NCBI RefSeq assembly: GCF_000374585.1
Contig: NZ_KB894649.1
Coordinates: forward strand, 1 to 64,000
Source of the DNA: Phocaeicola barnesiae DSM 18169 = JCM 13652
GTDB taxonomy: Bacteria; Bacteroidota; Bacteroidia; Bacteroidales; Bacteroidaceae
DNA length: 64,000 bases
Direction of reading: 5' to 3'
Shown here: positions 46,156 to 55,380 of the stretch, in pieces
Layout: every line of letters begins with the position of its first letter
Numbering within the stretch: position 1 is the stretch's first letter
Notes under the pieces: generated by a model
Told to the model about the DNA's origin: nothing
Databases searched by the model: none
What the model saw: only the letters and a program-made list of their open reading frames with translations
Position numbers and translations under genes: made by a program

Positions 46156-47640
46156 GTGTTATACACTGATATACGCAAACTTCAGAAACTTGACGCAAAG
46201 CGGAGTCCGATGTTCGACAAGAACCGCTTTGCCAAGTTCCTGATGTATTTCGCCGTCGCATTCTGGGCAGCATACCTCATTTTTTTCGGGGTCATGCTGT
46301 CCTTTGCTTTTGAAGAGGATTCCCCGAACATGGAACCCTATCATGTATTGAACCAAGGTCTGATCATCTTTTTGATTCTGGACTTCCTCATCCGCTTCCT
46401 GTTTCCAACACCCGTGCAGGCCATCAAGCCTTTCCTGCTGCTTCCTGTTCCGAAACGGAAAATCATGAGTATCCTGCTGATAGACTCCGGATTAAGTCTG
46501 TTCAACCTTTTCTGGCTGTTCTTCTTCGTCCCGTTCGCCCTGATTACTGTCACCCGTTTCTACGGACTGACCGGTGTAATAGGCTATGCGCTTGGCATCT
46601 GGCTGCTTATGGTCTTCAACAGTTACTGGAGCATGCTCATCAAGGTACTGATCCGACAGAAATTCCTCAATATCCTGTGGATCGTTCCGGTATACGGTAT
46701 ACTGGCACTCATCGAGTTTCTGCCGGAAACAGGATGGCTGAGCACCTTTACCATAAATCTGGGCGAGGCATTCATCTTTTGGAACCCCCTCTCCTACCTG
46801 GGTGAACTGGCCGCTATTTTCCTGATGGCCTACATCAACTATCGGGTACAGTTGAAGCTTATCCACAACGAACTGTCACGCAAGGAAGATACCCATGTCA
46901 GACACATCAGCAGCTATAGTTTCTTCGACCGTTATGGCAATGTAGGCGAATACATGCGGCTGGAGCTGAAAATGCTTTTCCGCAACAAATCGCCGAAAAG
47001 TCAGTTCTGGATGCTGATGGCTTGCGTCGTTATGTTCGCCGCCTTCCTTACCTTCAATGTCTACGGAGAAAACAGCCTGATGAACGATTTCATGTGCCTG
47101 TACTGCTACATCGTATTCGGTATCATGACACTCATCCAGGTCATGGCCATCGAAGGGAACTACATCGACGGACTGATGGTACGGAAAGAAAGCATCTACA
47201 ACATGCTGCGGGCCAAATATTACCTGCAATGCATCTTCCTTCTGATTCCGTTCCTGCTCTGTCTGGTTCCTGTCATCAAAGGTTCCATGCCCTTGCTGAT
47301 GTCACTCAGTTACCTGTTCTTCGCCATGGGACCGGTATTCGCCTGCCTGATGCAGATGGCAGTTTATAACGACAGGACCATGCCATTGAACGTAAGCATG
47401 ATAGGGAAACGACAGAACAACAACAAATATCAATCAATCGTTTCCATAGCAGTCATGACCATACCCCTCCTTATCAACCAGGTATTGACTTCCATATTCG
47501 AACGTAATACAGCTTACATCATCATGATTCTGCTGGGACTGGCAGGTTTCCTGACACACCGTTACTGGATATACAACATCTATGTACGGTTCATGAAACG
47601 CCGTTATCAGAACATGGAGAATTTCAGAAACACCCGTTAA
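46156..47640 (+). CDS. DUF5687 membrane protein, probable ABC permease
   Basis: A 494-residue integral membrane protein with about 12 hydrophobic segments, matching DUF5687 of Bacteroidetes. It starts with GTG at 46156 (MLYTDIRKLQKLDAKRSPMFDKNRFAKF), a conserved-looking N-terminus; the first ATG is 18 codons later, after part of the conserved KRSPMFD block, so GTG is preferred. It lies 11 bases after the M16 gene and 15 before the ABC ATPase, so it is most likely the permease of an ABC-2-like exporter with that ATPase. Confidence 0.85.
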   Translation: MLYTDIRKLQKLDAKRSPMFDKNRFAKFLMYFAVAFWAAYLIFFGVMLSFAFEEDSPNMEPYHVLNQGLIIFLILDFLIRFLFPTPVQAIKPFLLLPVPKRKIMSILLIDSGLSLFNLFWLFFFVPFALITVTRFYGLTGVIGYALGIWLLMVFNSYWSMLIKVLIRQKFLNILWIVPVYGILALIEFLPETGWLSTFTINLGEAFIFWNPLSYLGELAAIFLMAYINYRVQLKLIHNELSRKEDTHVRHISSYSFFDRYGNVGEYMRLELKMLFRNKSPKSQFWMLMACVVMFAAFLTFNVYGENSLMNDFMCLYCYIVFGIMTLIQVMAIEGNYIDGLMVRKESIYNMLRAKYYLQCIFLLIPFLLCLVPVIKGSMPLLMSLSYLFFAMGPVFACLMQMAVYNDRTMPLNVSMIGKRQNNNKYQSIVSIAVMTIPLLINQVLTSIFERNTAYIIMILLGLAGFLTHRYWIYNIYVRFMKRRYQNMENFRNTR

Positions 47641-47655
47641 CGAAAGATTTGACTT

Positions 47656-48363
47656 ATGGATATTATTTTAGAAAAACTCAAGAAATGTTATGGCAGCCAT
47701 GTGGCTCTGGACATTGACCAATATACCCTTACCGGAGGCGAAATTGTAGGATTGGTGGGGAACAACGGTGCCGGAAAGACAACCCTCTTCCGGCTCATGC
47801 TCGACTTGCTGAAAGCAGATGAAGGTCACGTATGTATCGGCGACATCGAGGTAAGCCGCAGCGAAGAGTGGAAGGAGTTCACCGGTGCATACCTAGATGA
47901 AAGTTTTCTGATAGATTACCTGACACCGGAAGAATACTTCCACTTTATCGGCAAGATATGCGGACTCGATGCGGCCACCGTAGACGAACGGCTGTCTGCC
48001 TACGAACGTTTCATGAATGGAGAAATTCTGGGACAGAAAAAATTCATCCGTAACCTCTCTGCCGGAAACAAGCAGAAAGTCGGGATTCTGGCAGCCCTGC
48101 TCAATCGTCCGCAACTGTTGGTATTGGACGAACCGTTCAACTTCCTCGACCCGAGTTCCCAATCAGCCTTGAAACACCTGCTCCGGGAATATCATCAGGA
48201 AACCGGTGCCACCATTCTGGTGTCCAGCCACAACCTGAACCATACGGTAGACATCAGCTCGCACATCATCCTGCTGGAGCACGGCGTAATTATCCGTGAC
48301 CTGAAAAATGAAGAAGGCAATGCCGAAAAAGAACTGGAAGCCTACTTCGAGATCGAGCAGTGA
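47656..48363 (+). CDS. ABC transporter ATP-binding protein
   Basis: A 235-residue nucleotide-binding subunit. Walker A GNNGAGKTT (residues 35-43), Walker B LLVLDEPFNFLDP, H-loop in VSSHNLNHT. The signature reads LSAGNKQK instead of LSGGQ, as in several CcmA-like exporters of Bacteroidetes. It is the last gene of the M16/DUF5687/ABC operon and ends before a long hairpin. The cargo is unknown. Confidence 0.93.
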   Translation: MDIILEKLKKCYGSHVALDIDQYTLTGGEIVGLVGNNGAGKTTLFRLMLDLLKADEGHVCIGDIEVSRSEEWKEFTGAYLDESFLIDYLTPEEYFHFIGKICGLDAATVDERLSAYERFMNGEILGQKKFIRNLSAGNKQKVGILAALLNRPQLLVLDEPFNFLDPSSQSALKHLLREYHQETGATILVSSHNLNHTVDISSHIILLEHGVIIRDLKNEEGNAEKELEAYFEIEQ

Positions 48364-48426
48364 ACCAGTCGGTGAAAACCGCTTTGCCGGCAACGGATTG
48401 GAAGATGCATAGCCTGAAACACTCTC

Positions 48427-48466
48427 AAGTCAGCCTGATTGGCGTGCCAATCAGGCTGACTTCTTC
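48427..48466 (+). terminator. terminator of the M16/DUF5687/ABC operon
   Basis: A perfect 16-bp stem (48427-48442 with 48447-48462) with a CGTG loop; only a weak T-rich tail follows. Confidence 0.7.
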
Positions 48467-48559
48467 TATCCAAGGATTAAAAAATCTTTGATAAACGGCT
48501 ATACATTTAAATAACCCAAATTTGCCAGACACTCTTGGCAACAGTTTTCCCTTTTATCG

Positions 48560-48567
48560 TATATTTG
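48560..48567 (+). promoter_or_regulatory. -7 promoter box (TATATTTG) for the NlpC/P60 gene
   Basis: TAnnTTTG match seven bases before the ATG at 48575 and 25 before the in-frame ATG at 48593. Confidence 0.5.
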
Positions 48568-48574
48568 TTAATGA

Positions 48575-49126
48575 ATGAAGACAGAATTGCTTATGCACTA
48601 TAACACATACATACCTGGCAGACTTCTGATAATGGGAGCATTCATCACACTCCTTTTATCTTCCTGTGGAACGACACGTACTCCACACTATAATTTTCAG
48701 GAACTGGCCCGTGCTGCCATCCGCCTGGAAATGGATATCGATGAAAAAGACAATCATGCCCTTTACGTGGAATCCTCCAAATGGCTGGGAGTCCCCTATC
48801 GGTACGGTGGAACCAGCAAACGAGGTACAGACTGTTCCGGTCTGACTTATTCCATTTACAAGAAGGTATACCATAAGAAACTGCAACGCAGCTCGGAAGA
48901 CCAGCGCACCGAAGACTGCCGGAAAGTAACCAAGCGCAACCTGAAGGAGGGCGACCTGGTGTTCTTCCACAACGGGAAAAAGAAACGGAAAGCCAGCCAT
49001 GTAGGAATCTACCTGAAGGAAGGGAAGTTCATCCATGCCAGCAGCAGCCAGGGAGTGATTGTCAGCGCACTGGACGAGCCTTACTACCGCAGATGCTGGA
49101 TGCAAGGAGGAAGAATATCCGATTAA
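48575..49126 (+). CDS. NlpC/P60-family peptidoglycan hydrolase lipoprotein
   Basis: A 183-residue lipoprotein with lipobox LSSC (Cys31). The NlpC/P60 domain shows GVPYRYGGTSKRGTDCSG with catalytic Cys87, His in KASHVGIYL and a second polar residue in FIHASSSQGV. It should cut D-Glu-mDAP type bonds in stem peptides. The start could be 48575 or 48593 (MHYNTYIPG); the promoter box is very close to the first, so the second is a real option. The next gene starts 15 bases after its stop. Confidence 0.92.
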   Translation: MKTELLMHYNTYIPGRLLIMGAFITLLLSSCGTTRTPHYNFQELARAAIRLEMDIDEKDNHALYVESSKWLGVPYRYGGTSKRGTDCSGLTYSIYKKVYHKKLQRSSEDQRTEDCRKVTKRNLKEGDLVFFHNGKKKRKASHVGIYLKEGKFIHASSSQGVIVSALDEPYYRRCWMQGGRISD

Positions 49127-49141
49127 TTCCGACACACACTC

Positions 49142-50122
49142 ATGAAACATCTGCACATACACGCATTACGTCCCTGCATGCCTTTCATCTTATGCAGCGC
49201 CTCCATCCTGCCGGCGGCAGCCCAACAGGGGCAAGACCAAGAGCTGAAACTGAACGAGGATGCTATCAAGATGATTCAGTTTGACTTTACACGTCCTACG
49301 GAAGAGATAGCCAAACCCCTGGAGTCACCGCTGGAAAAGAAATGGATGGAATTCCGCACCGACATCAAGATGCCCCGGAGCCTGACGGATACCACCACTG
49401 TCAAGAAAATCATCGGTTACATCCGGGCGGAGCCCTACACCATCTGGACCAAATTCGGTGAAGACCCGGTATACGATGTATTGGTAACCGGACGTCCGAA
49501 AGAATGGAAAATCTATTGGACACTCAACCCGTTTGGACCTAAGCCGGAAGAGTACGGACGGAGCATGCCTGTCATGCCGGGAGCCAACTACGCCCGAATG
49601 GTAGCCCCAATCGGCCCCAGTGCGAGTATCAGCGGAGATATCAACGGATTCCTTTATGATGTGCTCAGCCCACGTGGACGCATGCTTGCCCACAACCGTA
49701 AACATGCCAATGCCTGGAAAACCTACAAAGACTACCAGCCTACCAAGGAGGACAGCCTGAAATTCCCCACCTATATCCAGCATGAAAAGGATAAGGTAGA
49801 AACAGTGGCCGAGCCCGTTCTGGCAACCCGTTTCGCAGGAGACCAGACCCTCCCCATCTACCAACATTCTGTTGAAGAGAATGACTCACTGACCCAGGTC
49901 CTTATGGATTCCTTGAAGGCAGAAACAGCCCAGCGCAAGGACTCCACTGAAGCGCCCAAGCCGCAATCGGGAGACAACGTAGCCGACTGGTATGACGAAA
50001 TGCGCCAACAGAAGGTTCAGGATTCCCTACGCCGACTTGAATTCTTCCGCAGGGACAAGACATACCGGAATCAGTATGATGTAGAAAAGGAACAGCGCCG
50101 GTTCAAGGAAAAGCAGAATTGA
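49142..50122 (+). CDS. exported Bacteroidales protein of unknown function (DUF4858-like)
   Basis: A 326-residue protein with a signal-like N-terminus ending in PAAAQ. The segment KLNEDAIKMIQFDF and the block around FRTDIKMPRSLTDTTTVKKIIGYIRAEPYTIW look like the Bacteroidales DUF4858 family; I am moderately sure of that name. The C-terminal 90 residues are very charged (DSLRRLEFFRRDKTYRNQYDVEKEQRRFKEKQN) and probably helical. No catalytic motif is visible. It is 15 bases after the NlpC/P60 gene, so a wall or envelope role is plausible. Confidence 0.72.
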   Translation: MKHLHIHALRPCMPFILCSASILPAAAQQGQDQELKLNEDAIKMIQFDFTRPTEEIAKPLESPLEKKWMEFRTDIKMPRSLTDTTTVKKIIGYIRAEPYTIWTKFGEDPVYDVLVTGRPKEWKIYWTLNPFGPKPEEYGRSMPVMPGANYARMVAPIGPSASISGDINGFLYDVLSPRGRMLAHNRKHANAWKTYKDYQPTKEDSLKFPTYIQHEKDKVETVAEPVLATRFAGDQTLPIYQHSVEENDSLTQVLMDSLKAETAQRKDSTEAPKPQSGDNVADWYDEMRQQKVQDSLRRLEFFRRDKTYRNQYDVEKEQRRFKEKQN

Positions 50123-50144
50123 CGGAATATTCCCATCAGATATA

Positions 50145-50175
50145 CAGAAAGCCGCCTCATCGAGACGGCTTTCTG
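50145..50175. terminator. hairpin between convergent genes
   Basis: A perfect 10-bp stem CAGAAAGCCG / CGGCTTTCTG with an 11-base loop, placed between the DUF4858-like gene and the DMT gene. No clear T-run is present on either side. Confidence 0.6.
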
Positions 50176-50196
50176 CACATGTATCTGAAGGATTAA

Positions 50197-50571
50197 TTAC
50201 TTTTTGAATACAAAATAAACGGCCAGAATCAGACAGACAAAAGCTGCCAGATGATTCCATTTCAACTCCATCTTGAAAGCGATGACCGAGAAGACGGTAA
50301 AGACTACCAGCGTAATCACTTCCTGAATCACCTTCAACTGCATGATGTCGAACGGTCCCCCGCTGTCACGGAATCCCAAGCGGTTGGCAGGAACCTGCAG
50401 ACAATACTCAAAAAAAGCAATGGCCCAACTGAAGGCTATGACCCCAATCAGCGGCAACGATGCAAACCAGCTGAATTCTTCCCGCATCTTCAGATGACCA
50501 TACCAGGCGAAAGTCATGAAGATGTTTGAGAAAATCAGCAATACTACTGAATAAATACCATTTGATAGCAT
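50197..50571 (-). CDS. DMT-superfamily small membrane protein (DUF486)
   Basis: A 124-residue protein with four hydrophobic segments. The FMTFAWYGHLK start, SWAIAFFEYCLQVPANRLG and the KVIQEVITLVVF helix match DUF486 (PF04342), a four-helix relative of drug/metabolite transporters. Transport activity is not established. It starts 26 bases after the TtcA-like gene ends, on the same strand. Confidence 0.9.
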   Translation of the reverse strand: MLSNGIYSVVLLIFSNIFMTFAWYGHLKMREEFSWFASLPLIGVIAFSWAIAFFEYCLQVPANRLGFRDSGGPFDIMQLKVIQEVITLVVFTVFSVIAFKMELKWNHLAAFVCLILAVYFVFKK

Positions 50572-50597
50572 ATCTCTATTTCTTTAATCATTCTTTT

Positions 50598-51359
50598 TTA
50601 TACCTTTTCTTGTTCTCCGACCTCCACCGGCAACAAATCAGCCTGCACGTTGTTCATGCTACTCCATAGACTGAATCTCGCTTCAGGATTCATCGCCTCC
50701 AGCCGTTTCAGCACGTCCTTCATTTCCGAACGGTGCGAATCCTTTTCATACGGACAATTCTTGATTTGCTTGCGATACCCTCTGAAGGCAGCCATTTCCA
50801 CCAGATCCGATTCATGCACCAGACACATCGGACGGATAATCGTCATATCGAACTTGCGCATCACCAACCGCGGAGGCATCGTACTGAAAGCCCCTTGAAA
50901 AGTCATGTTCATCAGCAAAGTCTCCAGAATGTCATCCATGTGATGCCCCAAGGCAATCTTGTTACATCCCTGCTCTTTGGCCACTGTAAACAAGGCTTTC
51001 CGACGGTTCCAGGAGCAAAGGAAACACGGAGACTTGCGGTTGTCCGTCGAAGGGTCGAACGATGTCTCGTAACGGACGAAAGGGACTCCCAATCCTTCGG
51101 CATACGTACGCAGATAATCCATATCCGACTCGTAGGCAATGTTCGTCATAACTACATGGACAGCCACCACAGAAAACCTCGGCTTATAAATCCGGGAACG
51201 GCGGGCCAACAGCTCCAGCAGGGCCAGCGAATCTTTCCCTCCCGACAATCCCACCAGAATCTTATCCCCTTCTTCAATGAGACCGTACTGGACAATTCCT
51301 TTCATAAAACGCTGTTCGATGCGGCGCATCAGCTTTGCTTCTTCCGTCAGTTTTCCCAT
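50598..51359 (-). CDS. TtcA/TtuA-family tRNA sulfur-transfer enzyme (PP-loop ATPase)
   Basis: A 253-residue PP-loop protein. The ATP motif SGGKDS is at residues 39-44, the Cys112-x2-Cys115 pair (CFLC) and a later Cys (KNCPYEKDSHR) match the three cysteines that hold a 4Fe-4S cluster in TtcA, and GHHMDD follows. It probably thiolates cytidine 32 in tRNA, though TtuA-type targets are possible. I start at the ATG at 51359; the longer frame runs into the promoter. It is divergent from the TPR/PD40 gene. Confidence 0.88.
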   Translation of the reverse strand: MGKLTEEAKLMRRIEQRFMKGIVQYGLIEEGDKILVGLSGGKDSLALLELLARRSRIYKPRFSVVAVHVVMTNIAYESDMDYLRTYAEGLGVPFVRYETSFDPSTDNRKSPCFLCSWNRRKALFTVAKEQGCNKIALGHHMDDILETLLMNMTFQGAFSTMPPRLVMRKFDMTIIRPMCLVHESDLVEMAAFRGYRKQIKNCPYEKDSHRSEMKDVLKRLEAMNPEARFSLWSSMNNVQADLLPVEVGEQEKV

Positions 51360-51379
51360 AAGCTTTTCAAAATCGGCTG

Positions 51380-51387
51380 CAAAATTA
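51380..51387 (-). promoter_or_regulatory. -7 promoter box (TAATTTTG) for the TtcA-like gene
   Basis: TAnnTTTG match on the minus strand, 20 bases before the ATG at 51359. Confidence 0.5.
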
Positions 51388-51460
51388 CATGAAAAGAATG
51401 ATTTACTCAAGAAAATGAAAAATAGAATCTGCCAAAAGAATGAAATTCCAATATTCTTTG

Positions 51461-51468
51461 TATTTTTG
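51461..51468 (+). promoter_or_regulatory. -7 promoter box (TATTTTTG) for the TPR/PD40-NfeD-FloA operon
   Basis: TAnnTTTG match 35 bases before the ATG at 51504. Confidence 0.55.
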
Positions 51469-51503
51469 AATAAATTTCTGACAAAATCTAAACTGAACCC
51501 ATC

Positions 51504-52922
51504 ATGATGAAAAATAAAACATATATCTTGACTTTAAGCGGACTCCTCCTGGCCGGAGGATTATCGGCACAGACACTCAGCGAAGCACAGAAAATGTTTC
51601 TGAACGGAGAATTTGCCCAGGCCAAACCGGTATTCCAGCGTCTGGTAAAACAATCTCCTTCGAACGCCAACTACAATTTCTGGTATGGAGCCTGCTGCTA
51701 CGAAACCGGAGAACTGCAGGAGTCCATCCCCTACCTGGAGAAAAGTGCGGCAAGAAAAGTCATCAATGCCTACCTCTATCTGGGCAAAGCCTATTACGAT
51801 ACGTACCGTTTCGACGAAGCGGTAGACAACCTGGAGGAACATATCTCCTGGTTGGAGAAGAAAAAGCGGGATACAGCAGAAGCAGAAGAACTGCTGGAGA
51901 AATTCCGGATCGGCTCACGTATGTTCCGCGGAGTAGAGAAAGTGGCAGTCATCGACAGTTTTGTTGTCGACAAGACAGATTTCCTGCAGGCATACAAGCT
52001 AAGCCCTCAGGCCGGTGAAATCAAATTTACCGGCGAAGGTACCTGCACCAGCTTCACCAACGAGATGGGTGACAAGATGCTGTTGGCCAAGGAAAACGAA
52101 GAGGGACAGACCCAACTGTATGCCCAAAGCATGCTCATCGACCATTGGGGAGACCCTGAACGGCTGAACAGCCTGAACGAGACAGGTACGAACCTGAACT
52201 ATCCGTTTGTCGATTCAGACGGCATCACGGTCTATTATGCGGCACAAGGAGGAGACAACCTGGGTGGATACGACATCTTTGTAACCCGGTACGACTCGGA
52301 AGACAACACCTACCTACGGCCGGACAACATCGGTATGCCGTTCAACTCGCCGTACAACGACTACATGTACGCCATCGATGATTTCAATAACCTGGGCTGG
52401 TTCGCTTCCGACCGCTTCCAACCCGAAGGGAAAGTATGCATCTATGTATTCGCTCCTAACGATTCGAAAGAAGTGTATGACTATGACCTGACCGGTGAAG
52501 AACAACTGGCTACCTACGCTTCCCTGAAGAACATCCAGGCGACCTGGGGAAATGCTGACAAGGTACGGCTGGCCAAACAACAGCTGGCCAAAGCCATGTA
52601 CCAGCAACAGCACGAACAAAAGGCAAAAGGTGATTTCACCTTCATCATCAATGACGGAATTACCTATCATGTGCTGGACGATTTCCAGTCCAAGGAGGCA
52701 CGGAAACTCTATCAGGAGCTGTCGCAGAAGCAGAAGGACCTGGAGGCGATGAAGCGTTCCCTGAACGAACAGAGAGACACTTACGCCTCTGCCCAGAAGT
52801 CAAGAAAAGACAGCATGACTCCGGCTATTCTGGATCAGGAAAAACGCATCCAGGAGCTGTACAAGGAAATAGAGAAATTGACTTTTGAAGTACGTAATAC
52901 CGAATTGAAAGCCCGTTCATAA
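51504..52922 (+). CDS. exported TPR / PD40-repeat protein
   Basis: A 472-residue protein with a signal peptide (cleavage near GLSAQT). Residues 25-110 are TPR-like (FLNGEFAQAKPVFQRLVKQSPSNANYNFWYGACCYETG). Residues 170-320 contain beta-propeller (WD40-like PD40) blades such as NYPFVDSDGITVYYAAQGGDNLGGYDIFVTR. The C-terminal 90 residues are a likely coiled coil. The layout resembles the TPR/PD40 half of Bacteroidetes OmpA-type outer-membrane proteins. It is the first of five closely spaced genes (nfeD, floA, phosphorylase, msrC). Confidence 0.85.
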   Translation: MMKNKTYILTLSGLLLAGGLSAQTLSEAQKMFLNGEFAQAKPVFQRLVKQSPSNANYNFWYGACCYETGELQESIPYLEKSAARKVINAYLYLGKAYYDTYRFDEAVDNLEEHISWLEKKKRDTAEAEELLEKFRIGSRMFRGVEKVAVIDSFVVDKTDFLQAYKLSPQAGEIKFTGEGTCTSFTNEMGDKMLLAKENEEGQTQLYAQSMLIDHWGDPERLNSLNETGTNLNYPFVDSDGITVYYAAQGGDNLGGYDIFVTRYDSEDNTYLRPDNIGMPFNSPYNDYMYAIDDFNNLGWFASDRFQPEGKVCIYVFAPNDSKEVYDYDLTGEEQLATYASLKNIQATWGNADKVRLAKQQLAKAMYQQQHEQKAKGDFTFIINDGITYHVLDDFQSKEARKLYQELSQKQKDLEAMKRSLNEQRDTYASAQKSRKDSMTPAILDQEKRIQELYKEIEKLTFEVRNTELKARS

Positions 52923-52962
52923 GGCTTTCAATTCCTGATTAATCACTTTTAAACCACTGGTT

Positions 52963-53433
52963 ATGGATATACTGATTCTATTTGTCTTGATTATCGGTGG
53001 ACTGCTTCTCTTCATTACCGAGGTATTTCTGATACCGGGATTCGGTGTGGCAGGCATTGCTTCTGCCGCCAGTCTGCTGTATGCAATCTATTTTGCGTTC
53101 GACACCTTAGGCACCCAAGCCGGATGGATAACATTGGGAGTGGTATTTCTGGGAATCGTCGCCATTACCACCTGGTTCGTCCGCACGAAAACGGTAGACC
53201 GGCTGGCAGTGAAGAAAAGCCTGGATTTCCGGCCCGACCCATTGGCAGGCACCGGCCTGAAGGTAGGCGATACGGGAATCGCCCTCACCCGTCTGACCCT
53301 GATCGGCAATGCCGAAATCAACGGACACCAGCTGGAAGTCCAGTCGGCCGACGGTTTCATCGACGAACGGACCCCGATTCAGGTCAGCCGCATCAGTAAC
53401 GGTGTGGTATATGTACAGCGTATCAATCATTGA
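52963..53433 (+). CDS. NfeD-family membrane protein
   Basis: A 156-residue short NfeD (NfeD1b-type) protein: two to three transmembrane segments in the first 80 residues ([24 protein letters not shown]) and a C-terminal OB-fold ([38 protein letters not shown]). It lacks the ClpP-like protease domain. NfeD proteins partner with flotillin-like proteins, and floA follows after 29 bases. Confidence 0.93.
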   Translation: MDILILFVLIIGGLLLFITEVFLIPGFGVAGIASAASLLYAIYFAFDTLGTQAGWITLGVVFLGIVAITTWFVRTKTVDRLAVKKSLDFRPDPLAGTGLKVGDTGIALTRLTLIGNAEINGHQLEVQSADGFIDERTPIQVSRISNGVVYVQRINH

Positions 53434-53462
53434 TTTTTATTTACCTTAAATCACAATGCTTT

Positions 53463-54461
53463 ATGGACCCCATGTATTTTCCGATCATCGTCGGCATTGC
53501 AGCCGTTGTTTTTCTGGTGATTTTCTTCCATTATGTACCTTTTTTCCTCTGGCTGTCGGCCAAGGTATCAGGCGTACACATCTCGTTGGTACAACTCTTT
53601 CTGATGCGTATCCGTAATGTACCTCCTTACACCATTGTACCGGCCATGATTGAAGCCCACAAAGCCGGACTGAGCAACATTACCCGCGATGAGCTGGAGG
53701 CACACTACATGGCCGGCGGACACGTAGAGAAAGTGGTCCATGCCCTGGTATCGGCCTCGAAAGCCAACATTGAACTGTCTTTCCAGATGGCTACCGGTAT
53801 CGACCTGGCTGGCCGTGACGTATTCGAAGCCGTACAGATGTCGGTCAATCCGAAAGTCATCGACACTCCTCCGGTAACAGCAGTCGCCAAAGACGGTATC
53901 CAGCTGATAGCCAAAGCCCGTGTCACGGTCCGTGCCAACATCCGCCAACTGGTAGGTGGTGCCGGTGAAGACACCGTACTGGCCCGTGTAGGAGAAGGTA
54001 TCGTATCTTCCATCGGCTCGTCCGAAAACCATAAGTCCGTACTGGAAAATCCGGATTCCATTTCCAAGCTGGTACTCCGCAAAGGGCTGGATGCCGGAAC
54101 AGCTTTCGAAATTCTCTCCATCGATATCGCAGACATCGACATCGGCCGCAACATCGGTGCTTCCCTCCAGATAGACCAGGCCAATGCAGACAAGAACATC
54201 GCACAGGCCAAAGCCGAAGAGCGCAGAGCCATGGCAGTAGCCTTGGAACAGGAAATGAAAGCCAAAGCCGAAGAAGCACGGGCCAACGTCATCCAGGCAG
54301 AAGCGGAAGTACCGAAAGCCATGGCCGAGGCTTTCCGCAACGGAAACCTGGGCATCATGGACTATTACCGGATGAAGAATATACAAGCCGATACGGACAT
54401 GCGTTCCAGCATTGCCAAACCGGACAGTCATCCGGCCAGCAACGAACCAATCGGTAAATAA
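53463..54461 (+). CDS. floA: flotillin-like protein FloA
   Basis: A 332-residue membrane-scaffold protein. One N-terminal transmembrane region ([29 protein letters not shown]) precedes an SPFH domain with [20 protein letters not shown] and [22 protein letters not shown], then an Ala/Glu/Lys-rich helical stretch with repeated AKAEE units. It organises lipid microdomains in other bacteria. The ATG at 53463 starts the conserved N-terminus. It is next to its usual NfeD partner. Confidence 0.95.
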   Translation: MDPMYFPIIVGIAAVVFLVIFFHYVPFFLWLSAKVSGVHISLVQLFLMRIRNVPPYTIVPAMIEAHKAGLSNITRDELEAHYMAGGHVEKVVHALVSASKANIELSFQMATGIDLAGRDVFEAVQMSVNPKVIDTPPVTAVAKDGIQLIAKARVTVRANIRQLVGGAGEDTVLARVGEGIVSSIGSSENHKSVLENPDSISKLVLRKGLDAGTAFEILSIDIADIDIGRNIGASLQIDQANADKNIAQAKAEERRAMAVALEQEMKAKAEEARANVIQAEAEVPKAMAEAFRNGNLGIMDYYRMKNIQADTDMRSSIAKPDSHPASNEPIGK

Positions 54462-54481
54462 CCCCTATAAATGCTGCAATT

Positions 54482-55360
54482 ATGAAGACTTATTTTGCTC
54501 CTTCGGAACTGCTCATCAACGAAGACGGTTCCGTTTATCACCTGCATGTCAAGCCCGAACAGTTGGCAGACAAAATCATCGTGGTGGGCGACCCCGCACG
54601 TGTTGACCTCATTGCATCGTATTTCGATGATGTGGAATGCCAGATTGTCAGCCGTGAGTTCCATACCACGACAGGGACATACCGGGGAAAGCGCATCAGC
54701 ATCATCTCCACCGGTATCGGTTGCGACAATGTAGACATCGTATTGAATGAAATCGATGCGCTGGCCAACATCGATTTCCAGACCCGCGAGACCAAGGACC
54801 GGTTGCGCTCCTTCGAAATCGTACGCATCGGTACCTGCGGTGGACTCCAGCCAGACACTCCGATAGGAACCTACATCTGTTCAGAAGTGTCCATCGGTTT
54901 CGACGGGCTGCTCAATTTCTACCAAGGTCGGAACGCCGTCTGCGACCTGCCGATGGAACGTGCCCTGCTGAATCATCTGGGATGGAGCGGTAACATGTGC
55001 TGTCCGGCTCCTTACGCCATCCATTCCGACAAGGAACTGGTGGAACGTATCGCCCGTACCGACATGAAACGAGGCATTACCGTAGCCTGCGGCGGTTTCT
55101 TCGGTCCGCAAGGCAGACAACTGCGTATTCCGTTGGCCGACCCGCACCAGAATGAAAAGATTGGCAGTTTCGAATACGACGGCCTGCGCATCACCAACTA
55201 TGAAATGGAAAGTTCCGCATTGGCAGGTTTGTCACGGTTGCTCGGACACCGTGCCACCACAGTCTGCCTGGTTATCGCCAACCGCGTAGCCCAAGAAGCC
55301 AACACCGATTATAAGAAATTGATGAACAACCTGATACAGATGGTTCTGGAACGCATCTGA
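54482..55360 (+). CDS. nucleoside phosphorylase (uridine phosphorylase-like)
   Basis: A 292-residue PNP/UDP-family phosphorylase. It has the phosphate-binding GDPARVDLIASYFDD and RIGTCGGLQPDTPIG motifs, GIGCDN, and the ribose-binding NYEMESSAL signature. It cleaves a nucleoside with phosphate to a base and ribose-1-phosphate; uridine is the best guess from the GDP and MES motifs, but purine substrates are possible. It lies 20 bases after floA and 20 before msrC. Confidence 0.88.
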   Translation: MKTYFAPSELLINEDGSVYHLHVKPEQLADKIIVVGDPARVDLIASYFDDVECQIVSREFHTTTGTYRGKRISIISTGIGCDNVDIVLNEIDALANIDFQTRETKDRLRSFEIVRIGTCGGLQPDTPIGTYICSEVSIGFDGLLNFYQGRNAVCDLPMERALLNHLGWSGNMCCPAPYAIHSDKELVERIARTDMKRGITVACGGFFGPQGRQLRIPLADPHQNEKIGSFEYDGLRITNYEMESSALAGLSRLLGHRATTVCLVIANRVAQEANTDYKKLMNNLIQMVLERI

Positions 55361-55380
55361 CAGATTCTTTTTACAATGAC

